Below, piece by piece: positions 34,907-42,791 of a DNA stretch of 64,000 nt. Source of the stretch: Acidimicrobiales bacterium (GTDB lineage Bacteria > Actinomycetota > Acidimicrobiia > Acidimicrobiales > SZUA-35); NCBI GenBank assembly GCA_041394265.1, contig JAWKIO010000005.1, positions 4,340,001-4,404,000 on the forward strand, read 5' to 3'. The stretch's first letter is position 1; the number at the start of each line of letters is the position of its first letter. The position numbers and the translations under genes are program-made. The notes under the pieces were generated by a model. That model was not told the origin of the DNA. It made no database searches and saw only the letters and a program-made list of their open reading frames with translations.

Positions 34907-36154
34907 TCATTTCGGGATGTCCTTCCAGGGCCCGGCGTCGGCCCGCGGCTCCTTCGGGAGTCCGAGAACGATCTCGCCGATGATGTTGCGCTGCACCTGG
35001 CTCGTGCCTGCGTAGATGGTGCCGGCACGAGCATTGAGGAACGTGCCGATCCACGAGCCCGAGTCGTTCGGCGCACCCGGTGAGTCGGTCGAGAAGGCAC
35101 TGCTCGGGAACTTGCCGTCGACGACCATGCCGCCGGCGCCGAAGAGCGACACGCCCAGCTCGGTGACTTTGCGGTGGTACTCCGACCAGTACAGCTTGAA
35201 GATCGAGGCGTCGGCGCCGGGGTGTTCGCCGGCGAGGAACTTGGTGAGGGTGCGCATGCCGAGGTAGCGCATGATCTGCACCTTCGAGTAGCACCACGCC
35301 AGATGCTGGCGGACGATCGGATCGTCGGCCTTGCCCTGTTCCTTGGCTAGCGCGAGCAGGCGGTCGAGCTCGACGCCGAACAGCACGGGCGTGGTGGCCG
35401 AGGCTTCGCCGCGTTCGAAACCGAGGAGGGTCATGGCCACACCCCAGCCGCCGTTGACCTCGCCGATGACGTTCTCCTTCGGAGCCCGGGCGTCGGTGAA
35501 GAAGACCTCGTTGAACTCGGACTCACCGCTGATCATCTTGATCGGGCGCACTTCGACGCCCGGCTGGTTCATCGGGACGAGCAGGAACGTGATGCCGCGG
35601 TGCTTCGCCGCATTGGGATCGGTGCGGGTGAGGACGAAGATCCAATCGGCGAGGTGTCCGGCCGAGGTCCAGATCTTCTGGCCATTGATGACCCACTCGT
35701 CGCCGTCGAGTTCGGCCTTGCAGCCGAGGTTGCCGAGGTCGGAGCCGGCGTTGGGCTCGGAGTAGCCCTGGCACCACAGGTCTTCGCCCGAGATGATGCG
35801 GGGGAGGAAATGGCGCTTCTGTTCCTCGGTGCCCCATTGGATGATCGTGTTGCCGACCATCTGGATGCTGAAGGCGTCGTTGGCGCCGCCGGTGGGGACG
35901 CCGGCCTTGGCGAATTCCTCGGCCATGATGACGGCTTCGAGCTGGGAGAGTCCGGCGCCGCCGTATTCGGCGGGCCAGGACGCCGCGAGCAGCTTGTTGT
36001 CTCGCAGGATGTCACGCCACTGCTTGGTGAACTCGGCGGCGGCGTCGGCTTCGAGGGCGCCGATACCTTCCCAATCGGCCGGCAGGTGCTCGGCGAGGAA
36101 TGCTTGGATCTTCTCGCGGAAGACCGCGGCTTCGGGGCTGTACGTGGGCTGCAT
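34907..36154 (-). CDS. Acyl-CoA dehydrogenase
   Basis: 415 residues. FAD and substrate landmarks: QGYSEPNAGSDLGNLGCKAE and WVINGQKIWTSAGHLADWI in the middle b domain, FNEVFFTDARAP, and TIYAGTSQVQRNIIGE near the C terminus. It belongs to the longer FadE-type group found in actinobacterial lipid or steroid side-chain catabolism. The start has a TAGATT -10 and a TetR-type operator (36164-36181), so it is likely controlled by the TetR gene at 16474-17100. MhuD-like, VOC and small genes follow on the same strand. Confidence 0.9.
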   Translation of the reverse strand: MQPTYSPEAAVFREKIQAFLAEHLPADWEGIGALEADAAAEFTKQWRDILRDNKLLAASWPAEYGGAGLSQLEAVIMAEEFAKAGVPTGGANDAFSIQMVGNTIIQWGTEEQKRHFLPRIISGEDLWCQGYSEPNAGSDLGNLGCKAELDGDEWVINGQKIWTSAGHLADWIFVLTRTDPNAAKHRGITFLLVPMNQPGVEVRPIKMISGESEFNEVFFTDARAPKENVIGEVNGGWGVAMTLLGFERGEASATTPVLFGVELDRLLALAKEQGKADDPIVRQHLAWCYSKVQIMRYLGMRTLTKFLAGEHPGADASIFKLYWSEYHRKVTELGVSLFGAGGMVVDGKFPSSAFSTDSPGAPNDSGSWIGTFLNARAGTIYAGTSQVQRNIIGEIVLGLPKEPRADAGPWKDIPK

Positions 36155-36160
36155 GCGGCC

Positions 36161-36166
36161 AATCTA
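36161..36166 (-). promoter_or_regulatory. -10-like element TAGATT for the acyl-CoA dehydrogenase gene
   Basis: TAGATT on the minus strand is 6 bp before the ATG at 36154 and overlaps the operator at 36164-36181, so a bound repressor would cover it. Confidence 0.5.
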
Positions 36167-36181
36167 GACCGCTCGGTCAAG
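36164..36181. promoter_or_regulatory. TetR-type operator CTAGACCGCTCGGTCAAG
   Basis: It has the same layout as the tetR autoregulatory site at 17122-17139: C-T-T-G-A-C-C, four bases, G-G-T-C-A-A-G, with one mismatch in the left arm (CTAGACC). It overlaps the -10 of the acyl-CoA dehydrogenase gene and the last bases of the upstream lipoate-ligase-like gene. Confidence 0.65.
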
Positions 36182-36959
36182 TGGGGGAAACCGGGTCGAA
36201 GGTCAGTTCTTCCCACAGCGTGCCGAGGACCCGGTCGAGATCGCGTAGCGAGTCGAGGTCGCTTCGCCCGGCCGGCAGGCCGATGCCCTGGTGGAGCGGT
36301 GGCGGGTGATCGCCGGTCGCCTCGCCGGCTCGTCGGTCGAGGAGGTCGGCGAGTGGCCCACAGGCGAATGGGCGAAGCGAGGCGGAGTGGTCGGCGAGCT
36401 CGAGCATGGTCTGGAACCGTGCGCCGTCGCGAGTGCGACGCTGCGACAGCCCGAGCAGTTTGTGACCATCGACGGCGATCTCGCCGGCGCCGAGGCCGGC
36501 GAAACACAGGAGTCGGCCGGCCTCCCGGCCGACGAGTGCCTCGCGGTGGACATCAGGCGGTGGTGACCCGGTGCACCGGGCGATCGTCCGAGCCCACGCC
36601 ACGCCAACCCAGTCGAACGCTCGATGGACGTCGTTGTCCCATCGGCGATGGTCGGGACCGATGACGACATCGACCCATAGGTGGGTGTCCGGGACCACCA
36701 CCACAAGGCCGCCTCCGCTCCGGCGTCGACCGACCTCCCAGCCGGCAGACCGGGCCAGCTCGGCATCGACGAGATCGTCGGACTGTGCACTCCCGAGTAC
36801 CAGCGCCGGCCGGCTCGAGCGGTGGACCCACACCTCGCCCCGACCGTGCGTGAGGGGTGGCAGCGGCCGGGCGTGGAAGTCCAGGGCGGAGCCGTTGGTG
36901 GCCTGCATCGTCCATTCACCGGAGTCGGCCAGAACGTGCGGGGGCCGGTGCTCGGGCAT
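36177..36959 (-). CDS. Lipoate-protein ligase A-like (BPL/LplA/LipB fold) protein
   Basis: 260 residues. RRRSGGGLVVVVPDTHLWVD (about 77-96) is the ligand-binding RR-x-SGGG loop, and VDGHKLLGLSQRRTRDG carries the candidate catalytic Lys in the G-x-KLLG-x-x-QRR motif. These identify a lipoate or octanoate ligase/transferase. Target protein unknown; some actinobacterial relatives are divergent lipoate enzymes. The ATG at 36959 has TACGAT 7 bp upstream. Its stop region overlaps the downstream operator, so the dehydrogenase has an independent promoter inside the end of this gene. Confidence 0.82.
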   Translation of the reverse strand: MPEHRPPHVLADSGEWTMQATNGSALDFHARPLPPLTHGRGEVWVHRSSRPALVLGSAQSDDLVDAELARSAGWEVGRRRSGGGLVVVVPDTHLWVDVVIGPDHRRWDNDVHRAFDWVGVAWARTIARCTGSPPPDVHREALVGREAGRLLCFAGLGAGEIAVDGHKLLGLSQRRTRDGARFQTMLELADHSASLRPFACGPLADLLDRRAGEATGDHPPPLHQGIGLPAGRSDLDSLRDLDRVLGTLWEELTFDPVSPT

Positions 36960-36966
36960 GGCCCGG

Positions 36967-36972
36967 ATCGTA
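36967..36972 (-). promoter_or_regulatory. -10-like element TACGAT for the lipoate-ligase-like gene
   Basis: TACGAT on the minus strand lies 7 bp before the ATG at 36959, with no Shine-Dalgarno sequence: leaderless layout. Confidence 0.4.
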
Positions 36973-37032
36973 CCGGGAGCGAGCGGCGGCGGTCGTCAGG
37001 GCGTGAGGTTCGCACACCCATCGTGACCGAAT

Positions 37033-37048
37033 CATGACGATCGTCATG
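37033..37048. promoter_or_regulatory. 16-bp perfect palindrome upstream of the division cluster
   Basis: CATGACGATCGTCATG is perfectly palindromic. It lies in the 396-bp non-coding stretch 36960-37355 between the lipoate-ligase-like gene and mraZ, about 150 bp upstream of the mraZ promoter. It may be an operator; the regulator is unknown. The rest of this stretch holds the mraZ promoter and a leader of about 130 bases, and no gene that I can support. Confidence 0.5.
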
Positions 37049-37181
37049 TCACCCAAAAAGTTCTCCGCCGGTGGTCACACGAGCACGTTCGGTGTGAGAA
37101 CGGCTGTCACCAGGACCAACGCGATCGGCTTCGAACACCTGTTTGTGTCGAAGGGTGGTGATGTGACCACGGAATGTCAGG

Positions 37182-37220
37182 AAGTGCTTGTGTGGTGGGG
37201 CGAAGTGTCATAAAGTGTCA
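37182..37220 (+). promoter_or_regulatory. mraZ promoter with MraZ-box-like repeats
   Basis: TTGTGT (37188-37193) and TAAAGT (37211-37216) are spaced 17 bp, a good -35/-10 pair. Over it, GTG-containing repeats recur about every 10 bp: AAGTGC at 37182, TGTGGTGGGG at 37191, AAGTGTCA at 37203 and AAGTGTCA at 37213. MraZ is known to bind roughly 10-bp-spaced GTGG-type repeats at its own promoter; these are degenerate, so binding is inferred. Confidence 0.5.
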
Positions 37221-37355
37221 CACATCGGCACGGGAGTGCAGGCCCAGAACACCGGGTCGCACGATCGAGTCGAACCTCCCTCACGAACGCCACCTCCGGG
37301 TGACCTCGCGGGGTGGGCGTCCCTCGTGAAAATGCACAACATCCAGGAGAGGTGA

Positions 37356-37781
37356 ATGTTCGTCGGGCAACACGAACACTCACTCGACCCCAAGGGTCGA
37401 GTGGTGCTGCCTGCGTCATTCCGTTCGGCGGTCGTCGACCGTGGCTACGTCACCAACCTGGGTTCGTGCATCGGACTGTGGGATGAGGAAGGGTTCCAAG
37501 CGATCACCGAGGAACTCAAGAAACTCCTGGCGGAGCGCACGCTCAGTCAGGACGACTTCCGCAAGATGATGAGAGAGACTCGCCAGGTCAAACTCGACTC
37601 GGCCGGGCGGATCACGGTGCCCCGTGAGCTGCTCGACGAACTCGGGTTCGATCGGGAAGTGGTGATCACCGGTCGTTGGGATCGGGTCGAAATCTGGCCG
37701 GCAGCGGTCTTCGCCGAGAAGAACGCTGCGACCGACAGCAATGCGAAATTGGCGGACACCATCGACGCACTGGGCCTCTAG
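37356..37781 (+). CDS. mraZ: Transcriptional regulator of the division cluster
   Basis: 141 residues, standard length. Two SpoVT/AbrB-like repeats each carry the DxKGR-type core: HEHSLDPKGRVVLPASFR (about 6-23) and QVKLDSAGRITVPRELLDEL (about 75-94). MraZ represses its own operon and modulates rsmH in other bacteria. The ribosome site GGAGAGG precedes the ATG. It is the first gene of the division and wall cluster, as in most bacteria. Confidence 0.95.
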   Translation: MFVGQHEHSLDPKGRVVLPASFRSAVVDRGYVTNLGSCIGLWDEEGFQAITEELKKLLAERTLSQDDFRKMMRETRQVKLDSAGRITVPRELLDELGFDREVVITGRWDRVEIWPAAVFAEKNAATDSNAKLADTIDALGL

Positions 37782-38033
37782 GTCCGCACCGGCCTGCAGC
37801 CGGAGTGGTCGGGGTGCGCCTTCGGGCGAACGAGCAGCACGACCAGAAAGGAGCACGACAACACCGAATCGAATCGTTCATCGGTTGCCTTCCGGGCGAT
37901 GGAGAGTGGTACTTCTGCCCCACAACTCCGCCCGCTACCCCTCGAGTACGTTCCAGGAGAGAAACCCTGCCGTACGCCCATTTCCCGGGGGGCTACCGAT
38001 GGCCGAATCGCACAGGTGTTGTCGTCCACGGCG

Positions 38034-39017
38034 ATGGCGGATCAAGCGCGCTCACACTCCAGCGGATCCGGCGCCGAGGCGGACTTCCATCACGTGCCGG
38101 TCATGCTCGCCGAAGTGGTCGACGTGTTCGACAGCGTGCCGGCGGGCACCTACCTCGATGGCACGCTCGGAGGAGCTGGCCATGCGGTCGCCGTGCTCAC
38201 TGCACACGATCACCTGACCCTGCTCGGGATCGACCAGGACCCGGTGGCCCTCGAGGTTGCCGCCCAGCGGCTGGCGCCTTTTGGTGAGCGGGTCGTGCTC
38301 GCCCGCTCCCGATTCGACTCGCTGGCGACGGTGTGTCGTGAACTGGGGATCGACGCCCTGTCGGGCTTCCTCTTCGATCTCGGTGTCAGCTCGCCCCAGC
38401 TCGATGTCGCCGATCGCGGCTTCAGCTTCCGTCACGACGGTCCACTGGACATGCGGATGGACCCCGACGCCGCATTGACGGCGGCCGACGTCGTCAACAC
38501 CTACAGCCACGGCGAGTTGGCTCGGGCCCTCAAAACCCACGCCGATGAGCGGTTCGCTGGTCGCATCGCCTCGGCGATCCTGGCCAAGCGCCCGTTCGCC
38601 ACCACCACGCAGCTCGCTGCCGTGGTGGTCGACGCGATCCCCGCCGCCGCTCGTCGGACGGGCGGGCACCCGGCGAAGCGAACCTTCCAGGCGCTTCGCA
38701 TCGAGGTGAACCAAGAACTGGCGGTCATCCGCCCGGCCCTCGAGGCCGCTCTCGACCTCCTCGTCCCCGGTGGGCGAGGCGCCGTCCTCACGTACCACTC
38801 CGGTGAAGACCGGATCGTGAAGGACGTCTTTCGCAGGCGCAGCACGGCGGACGTCCCGCCCGGGCTCCCGGTACCCGCCACTGACGAACCCGAGTTCGCC
38901 GTGTTGCGCCCGCTTGCTCGTCGTCCGAGCGACGACGAAGTCACCTCCAATCCACGGGCCGCAAGCGCCCGCCTCCGCACGATCGAGCGAACGGCCCCGC
39001 GAAAGTTGGCTGCCTGA
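38034..39017 (+). CDS. rsmH: 16S rRNA (cytosine-1402-N4)-methyltransferase
   Basis: 327 residues from ATG 38034. The start motif FHHVPVMLAEVVD and the SAM-binding YLDGTLGGAGHAVAVL are family-typical, followed by LGIDQDPVALEVA and the signature FLFDLGVSSPQLDVADRGFSF; KRTFQALRIEVN lies near the end. An in-frame ATG at 37899 would add 45 residues of unclear character; neither start has a strong ribosome site, so this choice is provisional. The 252-bp gap after mraZ holds a GAAAGGAG ribosome-site-like string near 37850 but no plausible start codon behind it. The stop overlaps the ftsL start by one base. Confidence 0.92.
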   Translation: MADQARSHSSGSGAEADFHHVPVMLAEVVDVFDSVPAGTYLDGTLGGAGHAVAVLTAHDHLTLLGIDQDPVALEVAAQRLAPFGERVVLARSRFDSLATVCRELGIDALSGFLFDLGVSSPQLDVADRGFSFRHDGPLDMRMDPDAALTAADVVNTYSHGELARALKTHADERFAGRIASAILAKRPFATTTQLAAVVVDAIPAAARRTGGHPAKRTFQALRIEVNQELAVIRPALEAALDLLVPGGRGAVLTYHSGEDRIVKDVFRRRSTADVPPGLPVPATDEPEFAVLRPLARRPSDDEVTSNPRAASARLRTIERTAPRKLAA

Positions 39018-39409
39018 TGACCCCACGCCATGGTGCGAACACCGCCCGTGTCGCCGACCGATCAGTTGCACGCCGTCCGGCAGCGACGAAGCCGAAGCTG
39101 CGCGTCGTCGACCACCACCGCCTGAAGCAGGCGGCCCGCCGCCGGCGGATGGGCTTGTGGGTCGCCGGCGCCGTTGCGGTCGGCATGTTCGTGTCGGCGC
39201 TCGCCCAGGCGGAGCTCGTCCGCGGTCAGCAAGAACTGAACCAGATGCGCCAGCAGGTCGCCGATGCCCAGGCCGAACAGGCTCGGCTCGAGCGTGAGAT
39301 CGTGATGGCGTCGGCACCGCAGGTGGTGGTCGAGCGAGCCCGCAACCTCGGCATGGTGCGCGCCACCGAGCCCCAGTACTTCCCGGCCGTGCGCGCCATC
39401 GAGGACTGA
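39017..39409 (+). CDS. ftsL: Cell-division protein FtsL-like
   Basis: 130 residues. A basic cytoplasmic tail (1-44) precedes one TM helix (MGLWVAGAVAVGMFVSALAQ, about 45-64) and a leucine/glutamine heptad coiled coil (LNQMRQQVADAQAEQARLER), then RARNLGMVRATEPQYFPA, a DivIC/FtsL-type end. FtsL bridges the FtsQ-FtsI septal complex. Position between rsmH and ftsI is diagnostic. It starts within the rsmH stop (TGATGA) and its stop overlaps the ftsI ATG. Confidence 0.88.
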   Translation: MTPRHGANTARVADRSVARRPAATKPKLRVVDHHRLKQAARRRRMGLWVAGAVAVGMFVSALAQAELVRGQQELNQMRQQVADAQAEQARLEREIVMASAPQVVVERARNLGMVRATEPQYFPAVRAIED

Positions 39410-41331
39410 TGGCACCTCGAACCACCCATCCGCACGATCCTCGGCGCCGCATCGTGGCGCTGCTCGGTGTGTTCTGCCTCATCGGTGCGGGATTCATCTT
39501 CAGCCTGGCCGATCTCCAGACGGTTCGCGCCGATCGCTATCGCGACATCGGTGAAGAGCAGCGGACTCGTGCCGTCGCCCTCACCGGGTATCGCGGCCGA
39601 CTGCTGGATCGTGACGGTGCCGTCCTTGCGGCATCGACGCCGGGCCAGCAGCTCGTGGTCGATCCCCAGAAGGTCGAGGACCCGGCGGCGACCGCCGCCA
39701 TCCTCGGACCCGTGTTGGGCGTCGATGCAGCCACCCTGATCGACCCGCTGACGCCATCGAGCACCGACGACCGCTACGGCCTGCTGGCCGAATCGATCGA
39801 TGACGACGGTCTGGCCCGGTACCTCGATCTGGACGACGACCAATCGATGGAACAGGCCTTGAACGGGATCTCGGTGGTGCCGGTGGAGGAGCGGATCTAT
39901 CCGGCCGGCAATCTGGCTCGCCCAGTGGTCGGCAAGATGGGTGTGGACCGCGCTCTGTACGGTCTCGAGTGGCAGTTCAACCAGGCCCTCGAAGGAGAGG
40001 CCGGCATCGATCGGCACGAACGCTCGGTCTTCGGCGTCATCTCGGTGGGCGAGCGCGAGGTCGAGCCCGCCACCAAGGGTGACGACGTCTACCTCACCAT
40101 CGACCAGAACATCCAGTACGTGGTCGAAGAGGCGCTGATCCAGCATTGCCAGGACACCCTGGCGAACTCGGCACAGGCCGTGGTGAGTGACCCTCGCACC
40201 GGTGAGATCCTCGCCATGGCAACCGTGCTGCGGACCGAGGACGGCGACTGTGTGGTGCCGATCTACAACGCCCCCCTTGTCGACACGTTCGAGCCTGGCT
40301 CGGTGATCAAGATGGTGACGGCCGCCGCCGCAGTCGAGGAACTCGGCTGGGACTCGGCGACCACCTTCGACGTCCCGAACTCGATCGTCGTCGAGGACAA
40401 GGAGTTCTTCGAGCACGACGAGCACCCGGTGGCCCCGTATCCGGTCGCCCAGATCATCGGCCAGTCGATGAACGTCGGCACGATCATGATGGGCCAGGCT
40501 GTCGGGCCCGAGAAGCTGTCACAGTACTTGGCGGCGTTCGGGTTCGGACAGGAAACGGGGCTCGGGTTCAAGGACGAGGCGTCAGGTCGGGTCCGCCCGT
40601 ACGACGAGTGGTACGGGTCCGATATCGGATCGATCTCGATCGGTCAGGGCATGTCGACCAATACCGTGCAGCTCGCCATGGCCTACAACACCATCGCCAA
40701 CGACGGCGTCTATCTCGCTCCCAAGCTGGTCCGTTCGATCGTGTCCGCCGACGGAACCGAGGAGCCGCAGCCGTCGCAGGTCACCCGGCGGGTGATCTCG
40801 CCAGAGTCGGCTGCCGAGGTGAAGAAGATGCTGACGGCCGTTGTCGACCCGAACGGCATCGGCACCGGTCGGGCGGCGGCGGTTCCCGGCTACACCGTCG
40901 CCGGCAAGACCGGAACCGCGTGGAAGGTCTTCGAGGACGAGAATGGCGACGTCGGCTACGGCTACCCCGGGAATCGTCGCTATGTGGTGACCTTCGCCGG
41001 CTTCCTCCCGGCCGAGGATCCCCAGCTGTCGATCGTCGTCGTCGTCGACGAACCCAAGACCCAGACCAGTGCCGGTCTCGTTGCCGCTCCGGTCTTCGCC
41101 GACGTGGCCCACTACGTGGTGCGCATCATGGGCATTGCCCCGGAACACGACGCGCTGGCGCCTGGTGAGGTCGTACGCGGCACCCCAGCGGCGGTGACCG
41201 ACGAGCCGCTGACCGAGACACCGATCGACGGTGGTGAAACGCTCGAGGTCGAAACCCTCGACCTCGCCACGACACCCACCGAGACGCCGGCACCCGATGA
41301 CGGCGAGAGCGAGGGCGAGGGCGGAGGGTGA
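39409..41331 (+). CDS. ftsI: Septal peptidoglycan transpeptidase (PBP)
   Basis: 640 residues. One N-terminal TM helix (about 13-34), a PBP dimerisation domain, and a transpeptidase domain with catalytic Ser298 in EPGSVIK (SxxK), the SxN triad at Ser354-Asn356 (GQSMNVG), and the KTG box at 501-503 (AGKTGTAW). The C-terminal 70 residues are an acidic Thr/Pro/Glu tail with no fold. No PASTA domain is present. It is translationally coupled to ftsL and murE. Confidence 0.95.
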   Translation: MAPRTTHPHDPRRRIVALLGVFCLIGAGFIFSLADLQTVRADRYRDIGEEQRTRAVALTGYRGRLLDRDGAVLAASTPGQQLVVDPQKVEDPAATAAILGPVLGVDAATLIDPLTPSSTDDRYGLLAESIDDDGLARYLDLDDDQSMEQALNGISVVPVEERIYPAGNLARPVVGKMGVDRALYGLEWQFNQALEGEAGIDRHERSVFGVISVGEREVEPATKGDDVYLTIDQNIQYVVEEALIQHCQDTLANSAQAVVSDPRTGEILAMATVLRTEDGDCVVPIYNAPLVDTFEPGSVIKMVTAAAAVEELGWDSATTFDVPNSIVVEDKEFFEHDEHPVAPYPVAQIIGQSMNVGTIMMGQAVGPEKLSQYLAAFGFGQETGLGFKDEASGRVRPYDEWYGSDIGSISIGQGMSTNTVQLAMAYNTIANDGVYLAPKLVRSIVSADGTEEPQPSQVTRRVISPESAAEVKKMLTAVVDPNGIGTGRAAAVPGYTVAGKTGTAWKVFEDENGDVGYGYPGNRRYVVTFAGFLPAEDPQLSIVVVVDEPKTQTSAGLVAAPVFADVAHYVVRIMGIAPEHDALAPGEVVRGTPAAVTDEPLTETPIDGGETLEVETLDLATTPTETPAPDDGESEGEGGG

Positions 41332-42791
41332 GCGTCACGGTCGCTGCCCTGGCTGCGGTGCTGCCCGGCGCCCGAGTGCTCGGTGCCGAGGCCACCGAGG
41401 TCACCCACATCACCCACGATTCCCGGCACGCCGGCCCCGGCACGCTCTTCGCCTGTGTTCCCGGTGCGGTCGCCGATGGTCACGACTTCGCCGGTGCAGC
41501 CATCGCCGCCGGCGCGGTGGCGCTGCTGGTCGAGCGGCCACTCGCCGAGTTCGACGTGCCGCAGATCCTCGTCGCCGATGTCCGAAGCGACATGGGTCCG
41601 GCGGCGGCCGAACTCTTCGACCAGCCATCGCGCCACCTCCGTGTGGTGGGCGTGACCGGTACCAACGGCAAGACGAGCGTCGTCGGGCTCATCCAGCAGA
41701 TCGTCGCCCACGCGGGCCTGCCGATCCGCATGCTCGGCACACTGACCGGCCCCCGAACGACGCCCGAGGCCCCGGAACTCCAGGCCATCTTCGCCGAGGA
41801 GGTGGCCCGAGGTGGCGACGTGGTGGCCATGGAGGTTTCGTCGCACGCTTTGGCCCTGCACCGAGTCGCCGGCACCCGATTCGCCGTCGGCGTGTTCACC
41901 AACCTCGGGCAGGACCACCTCGACTTCCACGGCGACCTGGCCACCTACGAGGCGGCAAAGACCGAACTCTTCTCTTCTCGCTACATCGAAACGGCGGTCA
42001 TCAACGTCGATGATCCTGCGGGTCGCCGCATTGCCGACCAGTGCGACGTGCCCGTGCGTCCCTATGGTCTGGCCGATGTGGAGCACCTTCGGATCGACGG
42101 GCCGGTTTCGACGTTCACCTGGCGCGGTCACGAGATCGTGTTCCGCCTCCCCGGCTCGCACAACGTGCTGAACGCACTCGCTGCTGCGCTGGCCTGCATC
42201 GAGCTCGGCATCGAAACGGTCGACATCGCCGATGCACTCTGTCACGCCGACGGTGCCCGGGGCCGATTCGAGATGGTGAGCGTCGGCCAGCCGTTCTCGG
42301 TCGTCGTCGACTACGCCCACAAGCCCGAGGCCCTGCAGGCGGTGATCACCGCCTGCCGTCAGATCGTGGGGGAACGGGCCGACAGCACACCGGGGCGGGT
42401 GATCGTGGTCATCGGCTGCGGTGGTGATCGTGATCCGTTCAAGCGCCCCTTGATGGGAGAGATCGCGGCTCGGTATGCCGACCACGCAGTGCTGACATCG
42501 GACAATCCACGATCGGAGGATCCCGAGGCGATCCTCGATGCGATCGAGGCCGGGGTGCCGGCGGAGCGACGTTCGTCGGTGTCGAGGATCGAGGACCGGG
42601 CGACCGCGATCGCTCGCGCACTCGACGTGGCCCAAGCAGGCGATGTGGTGCTGATTGCCGGAAAGGGTGACGAGATCCACCAGATCGTCGGCGCAGAGGT
42701 CCTACCCTTCGACGATCGGGAGGTCGCTGTCGCCCACCTTCTCCGACCCCTCCCGTCGTCTGCCTCTTCGTTGGAGCGTGATCGTTCGTGA
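41328..42791 (+). CDS. murE: UDP-N-acetylmuramoyl-tripeptide synthetase, meso-diaminopimelate type
   Basis: 487 residues. The ATP loop is GVTGTNGKTS (about 109-117), and the amino-acid specificity motif is DNPR (LTSDNPRSEDP), which marks meso-diaminopimelate addition rather than lysine. SSHALALHRVAGTRF and VVVDYAHKPEALQAV are further landmarks. GTG 41328 overlaps the ftsI stop by 4 bp. In most bacteria the next gene is murF; here the stop overlaps mraY directly. Confidence 0.95.
   Translation: MSVTVAALAAVLPGARVLGAEATEVTHITHDSRHAGPGTLFACVPGAVADGHDFAGAAIAAGAVALLVERPLAEFDVPQILVADVRSDMGPAAAELFDQPSRHLRVVGVTGTNGKTSVVGLIQQIVAHAGLPIRMLGTLTGPRTTPEAPELQAIFAEEVARGGDVVAMEVSSHALALHRVAGTRFAVGVFTNLGQDHLDFHGDLATYEAAKTELFSSRYIETAVINVDDPAGRRIADQCDVPVRPYGLADVEHLRIDGPVSTFTWRGHEIVFRLPGSHNVLNALAAALACIELGIETVDIADALCHADGARGRFEMVSVGQPFSVVVDYAHKPEALQAVITACRQIVGERADSTPGRVIVVIGCGGDRDPFKRPLMGEIAARYADHAVLTSDNPRSEDPEAILDAIEAGVPAERRSSVSRIEDRATAIARALDVAQAGDVVLIAGKGDEIHQIVGAEVLPFDDREVAVAHLLRPLPSSASSLERDRS

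Noticed and set aside
37840..37900. Small gene after the GAAAGGAG string between mraZ and rsmH
   Set aside because: No ATG, GTG or TTG stands at a useful distance and no convincing short frame follows, so it may be chance.
38052..39497. 481-codon antisense frame over rsmH and ftsL
   Set aside because: Rsm/Fts proteins on the plus strand are certain; the antisense translation is low-complexity shadow.
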